Shown here: positions 9,701 to 21,178 of the stretch, piece by piece
How the letters are laid out: each line of letters starts with the position of its first letter
Numbering within the stretch: position 1 is the stretch's first letter
Translations under genes and position numbers: made by a program
DNA from: Anarhynchus alexandrinus
Lineage: Eukaryota > Chordata > Aves > Charadriiformes > Charadriidae
DNA length: 64,000 bases
Assembly: GCA_008711295.1 (NCBI GenBank)
Contig: VUYV01000017.1
Coordinates: forward strand, 173,303-237,302
Direction of reading: 5' to 3'
The notes under the pieces: model-generated
Told to the model about the DNA's origin: nothing
Databases searched by the model: none
Seen by the model: the letters and a program-made list of their open reading frames with translations, nothing else

Positions 9701-10970
9701 CTGCCCAGCCCCTCCCAGAGCCTCCAAGCTCGGGAGGAGTAGAGACAGAGGTGCTCGAGCCACCTTTTCTTCCCCCGGTCTGTGAACGCTTCCCTCCCCC
9801 TCCATGTTTAGCAAAAGGCCCAGGCAGGAGCGAAAGGCACGAGCCCTGGGCGCTGTGCGAGTGAGTGCAAACAGCACGGCCTCATCTGCCGATACCCCAC
9901 CAAACGTGCTGCAGGTCAGGAGAGAAGAGAGGGCTCTTACCACGGGGACCTCACGTCGGCTGCCGCCTGCCCCAGCAGCACCTGAAAGAGAACGGCTCTC
10001 CGCGTGAGTCCCAGAGCTGCCGGGGCTTTCCGGAGCCGGCGGCTCTAGGAAGGCACAGCAGAAGCTGCTGCTCATTCTCTGGGTCACTGCCTGCAACCGC
10101 AGGACCGGGTGTTTTACCCACCCACCCACCCACCCATAGCCTGCAGGGCTCTTCTGTGGGCCTTTCCTGTCCCACAGCAGCAGTCACTGACCTGCGGCAC
10201 ATCCGCTGCCCACTGCATATACACAAGCATCAGGATCCCGCAGCAGGCACCAGCTGTAATTCACATCACCAAGAGACAGTTAATTGACTCGGGTTTCGAA
10301 GGATCCCTGTAGCCACACGGTCTCCTCCCACACGCCGGTGGCAAGAGGCTGGCTGAGGACATGGCGAGAGGGTGCAGAGAGGGGTTGCGGCTCTAAGCAG
10401 GGACCCTCTCCCTGGGCCTCAGGGCTCTGCACAGCCCTGGTTGCTGCACATGCTTGGTGCCCCACAGCTACGCCCCATTTCCCCTCCCTGCTCTGCGTGC
10501 ACCGAGCATCTTCAGAGCTCCCTGAGCTGCAGACGTGGGAGGCTGGAAGGGTCCCACTAGCTCCTCTCCCTCACCCTGAAGCTCGCACTCTGTGCCTCCG
10601 TGCCTCCGCTGGCAGCGGGCGAATACTCACTGAGAGCAGCTAGGCGCATCAAGAACATAAGCTGTAAGAGCCTCCTCTTTTTCACGGTGACGATCTGTTT
10701 CCTGAAAGAGTACGTCCTGGGGTTAGCAGTGCCCAAGGGCAAAGCCCCGCACAGGGGGATTTTCATTTACAAGCTGAGGAGCAGTCATTTTGGAGGAGCC
10801 AGGGTCTCCTGGTGGGGAGCACCACCAGCCTCCACCTGCTCGTCCTGAGCCACTGGCACCCTTCATCTCCATCTCCCCACTGCGCACGTCTTGTACTCAC
10901 AGGGTGGAGATGCCTGTGCTGAAGTGTCTCTGGAGGGAGACTACAACCACTGCCAGACTGAAGACCAACC
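6620..10970 (-). CDS. SUN-domain-like protein gene (partial exon model, LINC-complex family)
   Basis: SUN proteins sit in the inner nuclear membrane and bind KASH partners in the perinuclear space. Exons with good splice sites, listed 5' to 3' on the minus strand, are 10901-10970 and 10631-10701 (hydrophobic segment, then basic segment), 10270-10352, 9941-9981, 9590-9665 (coiled coil), 7303-7349 (tentative) and 6620-6781 (SUN domain). The first five join with matching phases (2/1, 1/2, 0/0, 2/1) and no stop. This order, membrane segment then coil then SUN, is that of SUN3, SUN5 and SPAG4. The start codon, the exon just before the SUN exon and the last SUN exons were not found. A segment near 7030-7125 resembles the missing pre-SUN exon but carries a stop. 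The gene may therefore be intact with missed exons, or itself decaying. An LTR sits in an intron at 7525-8203. It could be a SUN3- or SPAG4-like paralogue; I cannot decide which. Confidence 0.6.
7303..7349 (-). CDS. Tentative SUN-like exon before the SUN domain
   Basis: A 47-base segment between minus-strand acceptor CCTTTGTGCAG and donor GTGTGGGCC. It reads TGAETISAASLTSWK, which can be aligned with the stretch GAS-I-x-A-x-T-S-x-S-Y-K that precedes the SUN domain in SUN3. A further possible exon starts at 7450 (acceptor CTTCTCCCTTCAG) in the same reading frame. Both are weak and rest on pattern recognition only. Confidence 0.35.
7525..8203 (+). mobile_element. LTR (probable solo LTR) of an avian endogenous retrovirus family
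   Basis: The element starts TGTTAGCATG and ends GGTAACA, so the terminal TGTTA/TAACA repeat is inverted and perfect over 5 bases. It contains a CCAAT near 8010, a TATAAA at 8052-8057, an AATAAA at 8125-8130 and a 3' terminal segment whose last 72 bases recur at 21107-21178, with the same end. No internal retroviral sequence or target-site duplication was found next to it. It lies in an intron of the SUN-like gene in the opposite orientation. Confidence 0.7.
9590..9665 (-). CDS. SUN-like gene exon: coiled-coil segment
   Basis: A 76-base exon with acceptor GGTGGCTGCAG and donor AAG|GTGATC on the minus strand. It encodes EQSPERIQLVNEVARL then AAEIDAMQK, a heptad-like helix typical of the luminal coil that precedes a SUN domain and drives trimerisation in the family. 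The preceding exon 9941-9981 (VLLGQAAADVRSP) ends with TG, and the first G here completes a tryptophan codon, so the join is in frame. Confidence 0.55.
10115..10137. repeat. (CCCA)n microsatellite
   Basis: Five or more CCCA units. They lie in the intron of the SUN-like gene and are absent from the paralogous position near 3560. Confidence 0.85.
10631..10701 (-). CDS. SUN-like gene exon: basic segment after the membrane span
   Basis: A 71-base exon with a strong acceptor (TACTCTTTCAG) and strong donor (GTGAGTATTC) on the minus strand. It reads KQIVTVKKRRLLQLMFLM then RLAAL. Phase is compatible with the exons on both sides. The same exon, 5 bases shorter and out of frame, occurs at 3989-4054 with both splice sites kept. 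Its function is inferred only from the gene context. Confidence 0.55.
10901..10970 (-). CDS. SUN-like gene exon: hydrophobic (transmembrane-like) segment
   Basis: A 70-base exon bounded by acceptor TACTTTCCCAG and donor GTGAGTACAAG on the minus strand. It reads LVFSLAVVVVSLQRHF then STGISTL, a hydrophobic run followed by a polar stretch, as expected near the membrane segment of a SUN protein. The exon ends with two bases of a codon, completed by the first base of exon 10631-10701. The donor and about 50 bases are conserved in the broken copy at 4820 upward. No upstream exon or start codon was identified; the sequence beyond 10972 becomes AT-rich simple repeat. Confidence 0.55.
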
Positions 10971-10974
10971 CTGG

Positions 10975-11160
10975 GAAAGTATATATTTTATTTATACTTA
11001 GGTACAGTATTTTATATATATACGTCTATACTTGTTTGTGTATATATATTTGTAAAGGTAAAGAACCTTTATGGGTGTAGAACTGTAAAGCATAGTAATT
11101 TAATGGATAAAATATTCTTTAATAATAGTTAATGAAATGAATAAATAAAGTTTAAATGTG
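10975..11160. repeat. AT-rich low-complexity tract
   Basis: TATATA-type and TTTATA-type low-complexity sequence, with TGTGTATATAT near 11035-11050. It marks the change from the GC-rich SUN gene region to AT-rich intergenic DNA. Confidence 0.7.
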
Positions 11161-14100
11161 AATGGAAGTAATAAAGGAAAAGTAAAAGGCAGATTCAGGC
11201 CTCTGAACTTTACCAGGCATCATAACAAGCCTTACATATTTGGGCTGGGGGGACATCAAGAGACCAGAGGGCCACGAATAGGTGGAGGGACGCAAACATT
11301 GTAGAACATACCTGAGGACTACAGACCCCTTTGAGGAGGCCACCAAGGGGCCTCCGGTGCAATCCCATTATGTACAAAGTGAGCTAAACCAAGAGGCCCC
11401 CACATCTGGGCCTGGCTCAACAGGCTGGTCATGCAGAGTTATTGTGGCAGACTGGGACTTTGTGTGGTTCTGCAAGATGCAATGCTTTCTGCAATATTGG
11501 AAAAGAAGAATAAAATGCCAACTTTAGAAGAACATGCGCATGGCAACAATAAGGAAAAGGAATAGGACTGTAGCATGCAGTGATCCCATAAGAAATGAGA
11601 CAGCCACTGAGCTCTGACTAGCACACATGACTGCCAAAAACCTCTTCCTAATGAAACACGAGTCTGTGGCAGTGATCGCAGCACAGGTGGATTTGCCATC
11701 CTTGCATCCACTTCAGCCCAATCCCCAGGGAACTCAGTTCCAAATGAGAACTTTAGGCTCGGGACAGGAAAGATTAGCTTCCAGCCCTTGTGCAAGGAGC
11801 AGATGACCCCACACTGGAGACATGGCATAAAGGCATATGAGATAAAAGACTCAAAATCCTTCATAGCCAAGAGCCCTGTCACCTGGCCCTTGGCTCATGC
11901 AAGGCTTTGCCCCATATCTTACTATGAAATCAGGCATCTGTATTACCTCTTATTGCCAGTCAAGTACTGCAGGATCTTCAGTTAGATATGAAGATTGCTG
12001 GTACTGTAGGCTCCTGACTTTTTTCAGATACTGAATTTCCACTTCCTGCTTCAGTGAAGCTTCTCTGGCTTTTGGCCTTTTGATCACCTTCTCTCAGTGG
12101 TTCAATAGCTCTAAAATTAGGAGAAATATCTCAAGTCTTAACCATTACATTTGAGGATCAACATAGTCATATGTTGGCAATTTATTATAACACAGCATGT
12201 CACCCAGATGGAGGGGCAGGGACATCCCCTCTTTGTGACAGAGGTGTGTATGGCTGAACCTCCATTTGAGCTGCAATTTCAAGTGCCTTTTGAGAACAGT
12301 CTTTGTGGAAAGAGATGCACAGCCCCATCAGAAGTTGCTTTCCAAAGTGCTTTCCAAGGATGATAAGAATCAAAACCCTCCAGAGGCAGAGGTTTGAAAA
12401 GACTGAGGCTTATTAAGATGAATGTGACTGAATATGGTTAAAGTACGGAAGAAGAAAAGAGTTTGGAGTAGATGTAGAACATCAATATTTGCATTCCTGG
12501 CATTCTGACTTTGTTGGGTTTGCCTACTGAAGGTGCTGGTGGAGTAAGACACCCCCCTTCAGATCATTTGATGGATCAGTCCTGGGGACAGAGTTCTGTT
12601 TATATCCACCTGGGATCTATTTATCCTATTTTCCCTGTTTTTTTATGAGAGGAAAGATAAATGGAGATGTCTGCCACTAAAATGACTGTGATGATGACTC
12701 TTCATATCCAGCAACTGTGTAGTTTAAACAAATGGGTACAGTTTAGAGCTAAGGGCTGTAATTTAAACATAATGCATTTATTTTGTAGAGTTTGCTCCCA
12801 TTTGAGAGCAATAGAAGAGGAAGAAGGGAATTTTAAAGAGATTGACTACTACTCCACAATCTTATGTCTTAATTATGTCGTCTTCATTTTACTAACACAA
12901 CGCAGGTATAAAACACTGGCAGATTAGAGGGATAACGTGTTAAACTCTGCTGATGTAGACTACTTAATATGCAAGGTGTCAAGCACTGTCTCCAAACATA
13001 GCATAGATCACTTAAAAAAAAGTACAAAAAAAGGAAGTCTCTCCTACTACAAAATTAGTTTGGAAGTCCTCTTAATTGATCTTAGAATTTCGCACATAGC
13101 CAATGCTAAGAAATTAATTCACTGACAAAGTGCATAATGTTGGCTACTCAAAGAACTGTTACATCAATATTTCATCTTGAAGCCATATTTTAGAAAGTGG
13201 TAAGAGGTTAAAAACAAAACCAAGAAACTGGTTTAGATTCAAGCCACAACCATAAACTAAATCCTTGTTTAAAGCAAGCAAAGAAAATATCATGCAGGGA
13301 AATATGAGGTGTTACAAATGATGTCACCAGCTCACATGAATCTTATGTATCAATGAAATAGTTTGAAGGGTTGCCTACATTATGTTGCATAATGTTTCTC
13401 CATTCTTCAGCCTGCTTGCTGTAAGCAAATCTGTGTAATTCCTAAACTGTGTTTCTCTCAGAAAAGACTTAAAAAAAAACCAAAACAACACCCCCATCCT
13501 CTCCCTAAAAACCCCAACAACCTAGGAAAGTGAAAATAATGGACATATCAGACTAAGTCAAGGTTGAACAACTTCTTCAACTTAAATTTGAAGAACCCAA
13601 TAGGAAAGAAGCTGGTACTGCATCTTCTCTTACATCAGAGAAGGAAGTCATGAACTTCATAGCAATTACGCTATGTCACTTTGTCCAGGAATTTAGAGGC
13701 ATATAACAATGTTATATGTCAATCCAATAACAACATTACATCTTTTGTCTTGACATAACACCAGCAGGCTGGCAGTAGAGTTGTTGAGACAATAACTATG
13801 CACATCCCAAACCCCTTTGACTTTCAACTAGTAAAGTAATGGTGCTCAGCAAATGAGCTCACAAAGACCTTTTTGTTGGCATTCTCCCATCAAAGTAGTA
13901 GTGCTGAGCAAGTATCCTCACAGCTTTGCTAGTTGAGATCAGACCAGTCATCTAGAAATGCTGAGTCAATGAATTTACAAGGCCCCATGATTTGACCTTT
14001 TTCTAGATGCCTGCAGCCCTGAGAAATGAACTGTTATGGATATCTAGCCATAGAAAAGCAGAACAACAGGTTTGACGAGGCCATGTATACTTCTCTTTCA

Positions 14101-17100
14101 TGACACAGATGAGGCAAGTTAGGTAAATCAACTTTAGAATCCTGCAAATCAGCAATGGTGACTGGTAAGCTCTTAGAACTTTTAAAACCAATATCCAGTG
14201 GTTCTTGACACTGACTTGGAAAATTTGAATGGCTTCTTCGTCTGCAAGAAGAAGCAAAATTTTTCATTCTGTCCTTTATACAAGCTCAACTTTTGAGTAG
14301 CGGGATTTCACAGTCCTCTGCCATCTTTCTTCTTCCTTCAGGAAGATCAGAGATACCACTGCAGAACCTACTCTTTCAATAAATAATGGCTGGGGGGTTT
14401 CTTTTAGTCAAAGCTGGTAAGAAATGACGCATTATCTGCAAGTCTTTCTTTCTTCTTTGAGAGTTGTTGTGCGGATGGGATTTTGTTTTTCTTTTTTCAC
14501 AAGTATATGTTAATGTTGCATCCAATTATTGAATTTCTTGGTAGCTTGGCCTCATATTTCAGTTATTTCCTTCCAGTATGCTTTCCTCTCTGCTCTGTCT
14601 CACTGCAGATGATAATGCATTAACATTTTACCTTCTGAGGTCAGAAGCTAGAAGAAAGACTGGACACAGAATAAGACTGATGTACCTCCTTTCTGATAAG
14701 CATATGCTACTGAGAAGATGTTTACCTTATCAAATCCCCATTGTACAGCTCCACCATATGAATAAGAATGTTGGAACAAGTCTCTGAATGCTCACATTTA
14801 GCTTCATCCTAAACAAGTAATGCAGAACTTTGAATATTGCTATTTAATATATTAGTAAATCCTGTTGACAGAGTAAATTCAGAAACCAGTATAATGGAAA
14901 AGACCTCTCTTGTGACAATACTATAAGTTTATTTAAAGTTTTATCTACAGAAAAGGGCGAATATTTCTGCCTATGTGTATTCATCCAAGCAGTATGCAGT
15001 TTGTTTTAAGAAGATGAGTTTGTAAAAACACTCCTTCTTAGGTAAGAAGAAAAGATATATAGAGAGATTGGTGACTGCTCAAGCCAATGCCAAGAATTGC
15101 TTTAGGTAATAGATTGTGGAGATTGGATCTGAGAGTTCTGCAAGTTTTGCATTCTTCTCTGTGTCTGCCACTGATGTCAGCAAAACCTCTCTTTACACTG
15201 TTGCTTTACTACTATTATTAAATAGATTAAAAAGATTATTACTACTTCCTAATGAAATTGGCAGCAGTGGTGAGAGGTTTGTGCTTTGTGGTATCATGTA
15301 CAACAAGAAGATGAAGCAGATGGAAAAGTGAGGCTGAGACAGTTGGACTACAATAGAACACACACTGCTCCATTGTACATCCACTTTATACTACCCAGGT
15401 ATTTTCTCATTACAGCCTAGTTAAACAGTGCAGAGCTGAATACTTGCGCTTAGAAGTTACAAGTGGGCTTTCACGTTGCTTATACTTTCACTCCACTATT
15501 CATCCAAATGCAATTGGTTCCAGTATTGCTAATATTCATGGTATATTACGGCCCTCTGTGACAATTGCAGTCAGTAAAACTGATGTCTGAATAGCTCCTT
15601 AGTAGGTGACAAAGGAGGAAACAGATCGAATGCCAGATCCTATGGAAAGAATGATGTTGCAGTAATTAGGACATAAGGGAAGAGTGAGAGCATTAGACTT
15701 TGACTGAGCTGCTACAGGGAAGCAGCAAACAGCCTGGCTGCACTCTGTGCAATTTAGCTGCAACTGGGACATCAGGAAAAGAGATTTTAAAGAAGACTCC
15801 AAACCAGGTCATAAGACAGAAAAGACAACTGTCAAAGGAAAGAGTCACCTCTGCAACTCTCCCTGTTCACGACACTTGTATGCCCTGCCTTGCTGGTTTG
15901 CAAAAAGACAGAGACTGCCAATTTGAGAGGCAGTATTTGGTTGCTGATGCCTCCCTATAAAGACACAGGACTTGAGACATAGTGACCATACCAAGCACTT
16001 CAGAACTATGACACATTTTCCACTGCCTTGAAGCACTGTGCTTTCCAAATATATTCAAGTGATACTGAATGCAGTATTTAGCAGCAAACACCTCAGGAGA
16101 ACAGCACTGAATTTGTTTTGGATAAGTACTGTGAATAGTCAATGGTTACCTTAATGGGATGTGCCAAAACACACCACTGAAGAATGTTTCACACCTCATC
16201 CCTAAATATTGCTCTAGGAATATGCTTTGCCCTTTCAAAATTAATTCTAGAAAAAAATAATTTTGCTTCACTTCACAGCATTGTGAAGATAAATTTTCAA
16301 AGACACAAAATGCAGGTAAGAGAACATTTCTACTTAAAGTTGGAGGCAGATGGAAATCTATTCCCCCTCTTAGCTTACAAAGACCTCTCATGTTCTGGAC
16401 TGTCTTGAACTTCCAATTCTAGTGTTTTTCTAGTTATTCTAGTGTTATTCACAACAACAGTATCGACACAATGTGCACATACCCAGCAGGAGGCATAAAT
16501 AACAAACACCAAGTTTATAATCATTTTGGCCTAGTAAACAGGTAACAGGCAGATGAGATTTTAGAAAAATTATGCATTGGCGTACCACCAGTCACTTGTG
16601 TGTATTATAAAAATTCTTGCTTTAACAGGCCTGGTTTTTACAACAGTGATGATTTCGATGGAATGTTCATTTTGTAAATCAGCTTTGCAAATACAGTTCC
16701 TGAATAATAAGCCTATGAAGTCTTTTTATACTTTCTTATATTTGACACTGGTGACATCTTGTGGTAAGTTAACTCATGTAACTCATGGTAAATACCACCT
16801 GTTACTGTTGCTGTCCTTTCTCTGCAGAGACATGCTTATTGCTGTGCAATGGAGCTCTGGAATACATAAAAGTGTAGTGCATAGCTTCACACTGGCAAGA
16901 TACTACATATTTTAACAAAATTAAACTAGAGTAAAATTGATTTAGGTCACTAGCAAGAAAAAGACCCAGCTAAGTGTCTCAGTATGCTTGCTTTTTTTTT
17001 TTGTTACATATGTCAAATTTCAGCTCTTTCTATTGTCTGTGAATCTTCATAGCCAATTTCCGATGGCTGTATTAGAAAGCACCCTAGAGTCTTCTCCATC

Positions 17101-19315
17101 CGTTTTTTTTTTTTTTTTAATTCCAGAATAAACAACAGGGAATCAAAACTGGAACCTCAGATTTGTCTCTTCCATAGTTTGGGGTTTATTTGGCCTTCAG
17201 GCTGGATTGTCTAGATATAGTATAAAAACTGTTTAAGAGAGAAGTACTAATAATGTGAAAACTGCTAAGATCTTATAATTCTTATGTTCCTGGGCAGAAA
17301 ACTTGTCAGCATTTTGGTATTAACATACTAACATGGGCCATGTGATTGCCAGTAGACTTGTGTAGATCCCTATGTTTTGGTTAGAAGATAACCAAGAGAT
17401 TATCTTCTTTTGGTTATCAGCTGAACACTGATGCCATCACCTCAGCACCACCTTCATTCAGCTCCCATAGGAACTGCATTTGGTTTGAAAGGTGGCCAAG
17501 TGAGTCAGTGGCCTAGCAGCTTGTGGCATTTTAAATGGTTGTAGACAACTGAAGTTGCTACTGCTGTTCTGCTAGAATTCCTGTTTTTCAGATTGCTAGG
17601 AAATGCTACCAAAATAACGTCAAGGGACAGATCACTTGAGGCAGGGGATGACTAAATGAGTTTTGCATCTTTACATCCTCAATCAGGGCAAAACTTTTCA
17701 TCTTCCTGGCTGCCAGTTAATTATTAAGTAGACAGCAGTTACTGAAAAAAAAAATTCTCTGACTGTTATGCTGCTAAATTTCCTTTGGCTTGCTAAAGCT
17801 CTGTGTAACTTAAGTGTCAAAAGAAATCTCATACTCTAGCCACAGAATGAAAGGAGAAAAAAACTAAAAATCAAACCAGTTATAGCTGTAAGTACTGTGT
17901 ACCAGAAAGTCCATGATTCACATCTGGAATACTAAACACTACTTGCTGAAGAGGACTGGTTAATAAAGCTATGGGATGGATGGAGAAGTATTTATGTAAC
18001 TGCCAGACCAAGGGGACTGCAAATGTGACAGTCCTAAGCCTCCTCTCTTGTGTGTGATGCGGCTACAATAAAAGGACTTGGATATTTTGTCCTCCCAAAA
18101 GTTACAGTGCGAGTCCAATGTTAAACTAGAACTATCAGCATTAAAACAGTACAAAGAAAACAGCTGATGAAGCCTGTAAAAATCTGACAGTTTTGTTTGC
18201 CCTTTTAAACCAAAATATGTTATCCTATCTACTAACAAGAAAGTAAGTGTCACTATAAAGTGAGTGAGTAGGCAAGATTGTCAAGTGAAATAACCTTGTG
18301 GCTGCCTAGCATGGTCATAGTGACATAGATAGCTCTATCTGACCTTTGCAAGAAATGTGGTTGAGGTTTTTTGTTGTTGTTCTAGCCAATTTTCCCTGGC
18401 ATGTTTTGTTTAAAGAGAGAGGTATGTGTCAGGGCTAGGAATAGAAATGGTACAGCTCCTAGGAATGCTGGCCAAGGAAATCTGACTCCGTGAGTTGCTT
18501 AATGCAAGGGCAAACAATGTGTTTTTCAGAAATGTTTTTAAGAGCCCCACGGATGCATTATGCATAGCAGCTGTAATGCCTGCAACATCAGTGTAGTCTT
18601 GGATTTCAGTTAGTGCTGAAATTTAAATGAAGAGGACTCTAGAGATCCTCCTACGAAGTCACTGACCAAGCACCAAGGGCAGAACCAATGCAAATGATTA
18701 TTGTTGGTGGGAACAGCAGTCTGCACTGCTACCAGTAGCATCATAACATTAAAGAAAGCATCAGTGTATCTAGGGCTGAAATACTCTAGCCTTACTGGTA
18801 AGAGAACATATAATACATAGAAACAATACAATGAGCAAGCACTTCACCCTCGTCTGGGAACACCAGAAGGATTAAGATACACATTTGCACAAAAGCTTTT
18901 CCATGATCACAAGGAAAAAAATGTTAGAAGAGTCAGAGGTTTCATATCTCAGAGTTTGTGTGCAGAATACTAAATGTCTGAACTGCCCATGTTTTGAACA
19001 ACCTGATCTAGGTCTGATAGCAGAAGTAAATTACAAAATCAGCTCTCAGAGATGCTTATCTAAATACTACCCCTGCTGAAAGCAATGACAAAATCATCTG
19101 ATATAGATTGCTCACTGGACTAATTCTGTTCCCTCATATAGCACTTCAAATGGGTTAAAAAGCTTTACCCTGGTTACTAGTGGTACTTCACCACTCTAGA
19201 GACATTTTCAGCAGGAGCATTGGGCAATTTATCACCATGTGAGGCTTAAGTTTGAAAAAGAAATTGAAGCTATTTGCCACTTCTGTTATGAAGATATATA
19301 ACTGATTTGCCCTAT
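11161..19315. other. Gene-free AT-rich intergenic stretch
   Basis: About 8 kb without any exon, RNA gene or repeat family that I can name. ORFs here are short (112 codons at most, 16577-16915) and have AT-driven composition. Poly-A/T runs occur near 13470, 16990 and 17105. Small inverted and direct repeats are listed under findings. Confidence 0.5.
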
Positions 19316-21106
19316 GAATCATACAGAATGACTGAGGTTGGGTGGGACCTCTGCAGGTTATCGGGTCCAATGCCCCTACTCCAGCAGGGCCACCTAGAGC
19401 TGGCTGCCAGGACTGTGTCCAGATGGCTTTTGAATATCTCCAGTGTGGGAGACTCCACAACCTCTCTGGGCAACCTGTGCCAGGGCTCAGTCACCCTCAC
19501 AGTAAAAAAGTGTTTCTTGATCTTCAGAGGGCACCTCCTGTGTTTCAGTCTGTGCCCATTACCTCTGGTCCTGTCACTGGGTACCACCGAAAAAAAGGGT
19601 CTGGCTCTGTCTTAGTTGCACCCTTCCTTTGGGTATTTACAGATATGGATGAGGTCCACCCTGTGCCTTCTCTTCCCTAGGCTGAACTGTGCCACCTCTC
19701 CCAGCCTTTCCTTGTAGGAGAGATGCTCCAGTACCTTCAACATCTTATTTGCCCTTCGCTGGACTCTCTCCAGTACGCCCATGTCTTGCTTGTACTGGTG
19801 AGTGCAGAACTGGACACAGCACTCCAGGTGTGGCCTCACCAGTGCTGTAGAGAGGACAAGGATCACCTCCCTCAACCTGCTGGCAGCACTCCTCCTATGG
19901 CAGTGCAGTATACCATTCGCCGCAAAGGCACATTACTGGCTCATGTTCAACTTGGTATTAAACACGAACATCAGCATGTCCTGGTGCACAGGCTTGCTCC
20001 CCCCTCAGGTGCAGTACTTTGCCCTTCAATCCTTGATGAACTGCATGAGGCTTCTGTCAGCCCATTTCTCCTGCCTGTTGAGGTCCCTCTGGAGGGCACC
20101 ACAACCTCTGGTGCATCAACCGCTTCTCCCAGTTCTGTGTCATCAGCAAACTTGCTGAGGCACACTCTGCCCCATCTTCCAGATCATTAATTAAGGTGTT
20201 AAACAGGAGTGGACCCACTACTGACCCCTGGGGTATACCACTAGTTACTGGCCTCCAACTAAATTTTGGTCAGCTAATAATCACCCTCTGACACCAGTCA
20301 TTCAGCCAGTTTTCAATTCACCCATCCACACTATACATCAACAGCTTCTCTATGAGGATCTTATGGCAGAGTTAAACACCTTTTCTAAAGTCCAAGTAGA
20401 CAATATCCACTGCTCTCCCCTCACCTCCCAGGCCAGTCATTACGTTGAAGAAGTTTATCAAGTTGGTCAAGCGTGACTTCACTTTGGTGAAGCCATGCTG
20501 ACTACTACTGATGATTTTTTCATGATTCATGTGCCTGGAAATGGTTTCCAAGATTAGCTGCTCCATCACCTTCCCAGGGATCAAGGTTAGGCTGAGCACC
20601 CTTTAGTTCCCTCTGTCCTTCTTTTTGTCCTTCTTGGAGACAGGAATAACATTTGCTTTCCTCCAGTCTTTGGGCACTTCTCCCAGTCTCTATGATCTAT
20701 CAAAGATTATTGAGAGTGGCCTCACAATGACATCTGCCAGCTACCTCAGCACTCATGGGTGCATCCCATCAGGGCTCATGGACTTATATATATACAGGTT
20801 GCTTAACTATTCCGTGACCTGATCCTTTTCCACCAAGATCCTTACATCTTCCTTGCTCCACATTTTTCCCCTGGTGTCTGGGATTCTTGAAGGCTGGTCT
20901 TGCTAGTAAAGACTAAGGCAAAGAAGTTATTCAGTACCTCAGCCTTTTCCATGTCCTATGTAACCAGGTCCCCTATCTTATTCAGCAATGACCCCACAAT
21001 TTCCGTAGTCTTCTTTTTGTCACCTATATACTTATAGAAGCTCTTCTTGTTCTCTTTCACACCCCCAGTCAGATTCAATTTCATTGGGCTTTAGCTTTCC
21101 TAACTT
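19316..21106 (-). mobile_element. CR1 LINE ORF2 3' half and 3'UTR, minus orientation
   Basis: Reading the minus strand from 21106, the element runs through RT N-terminal sequence, then IPGKVMEQLILETISRHM and SQHGFTKVKSRLTNLINFF near 20440-20575, block A as VYLDFRKG near 20380-20400, block C as KFADDTELG near 20130-20155, and the C-terminal GLFSLEK-like and [19 protein letters not shown] segments near 19430-19700. It ends in a degenerate CR1 3'UTR at 19316. Many stops and frameshifts show it is old. At 21106 it is abruptly joined to an LTR tail. Confidence 0.92.
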
Positions 21107-21178
21107 CAATGTCTCCTCTCTAAACATAGTCCCTGTGTTTTGGGAGAATCGGGACTTAGGCGTGTTTTATAGGTAACA
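21107..21178 (+). mobile_element. 72-base 3' terminal LTR fragment inside a CR1 element
   Basis: The sequence from CAATGTCTCCTCTCTAAACA to AGGTAACA matches the last 72 bases of the LTR at 7525-8203, with about ten differences and the same terminal GGTAACA. Only the LTR end is present. CR1 ORF2 lies on one side and CR1 ORF1 on the other. Confidence 0.8.

Noticed and set aside
8960..10250. Other GC-rich ORFs around the SUN-like exons (for example the 221-codon minus-strand ORF 9464-10129)
   Set aside because: The ORF joins real exons with introns in one chance frame. Only the splice-bounded parts are kept as exons; a possible exon starting at 10090 (acceptor GCGGTTGCAG) lacks a clear donor.
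16577..16915. 112-codon plus-strand ORF
   Set aside because: AT-rich intergenic sequence with no motif, repeat or splice support.
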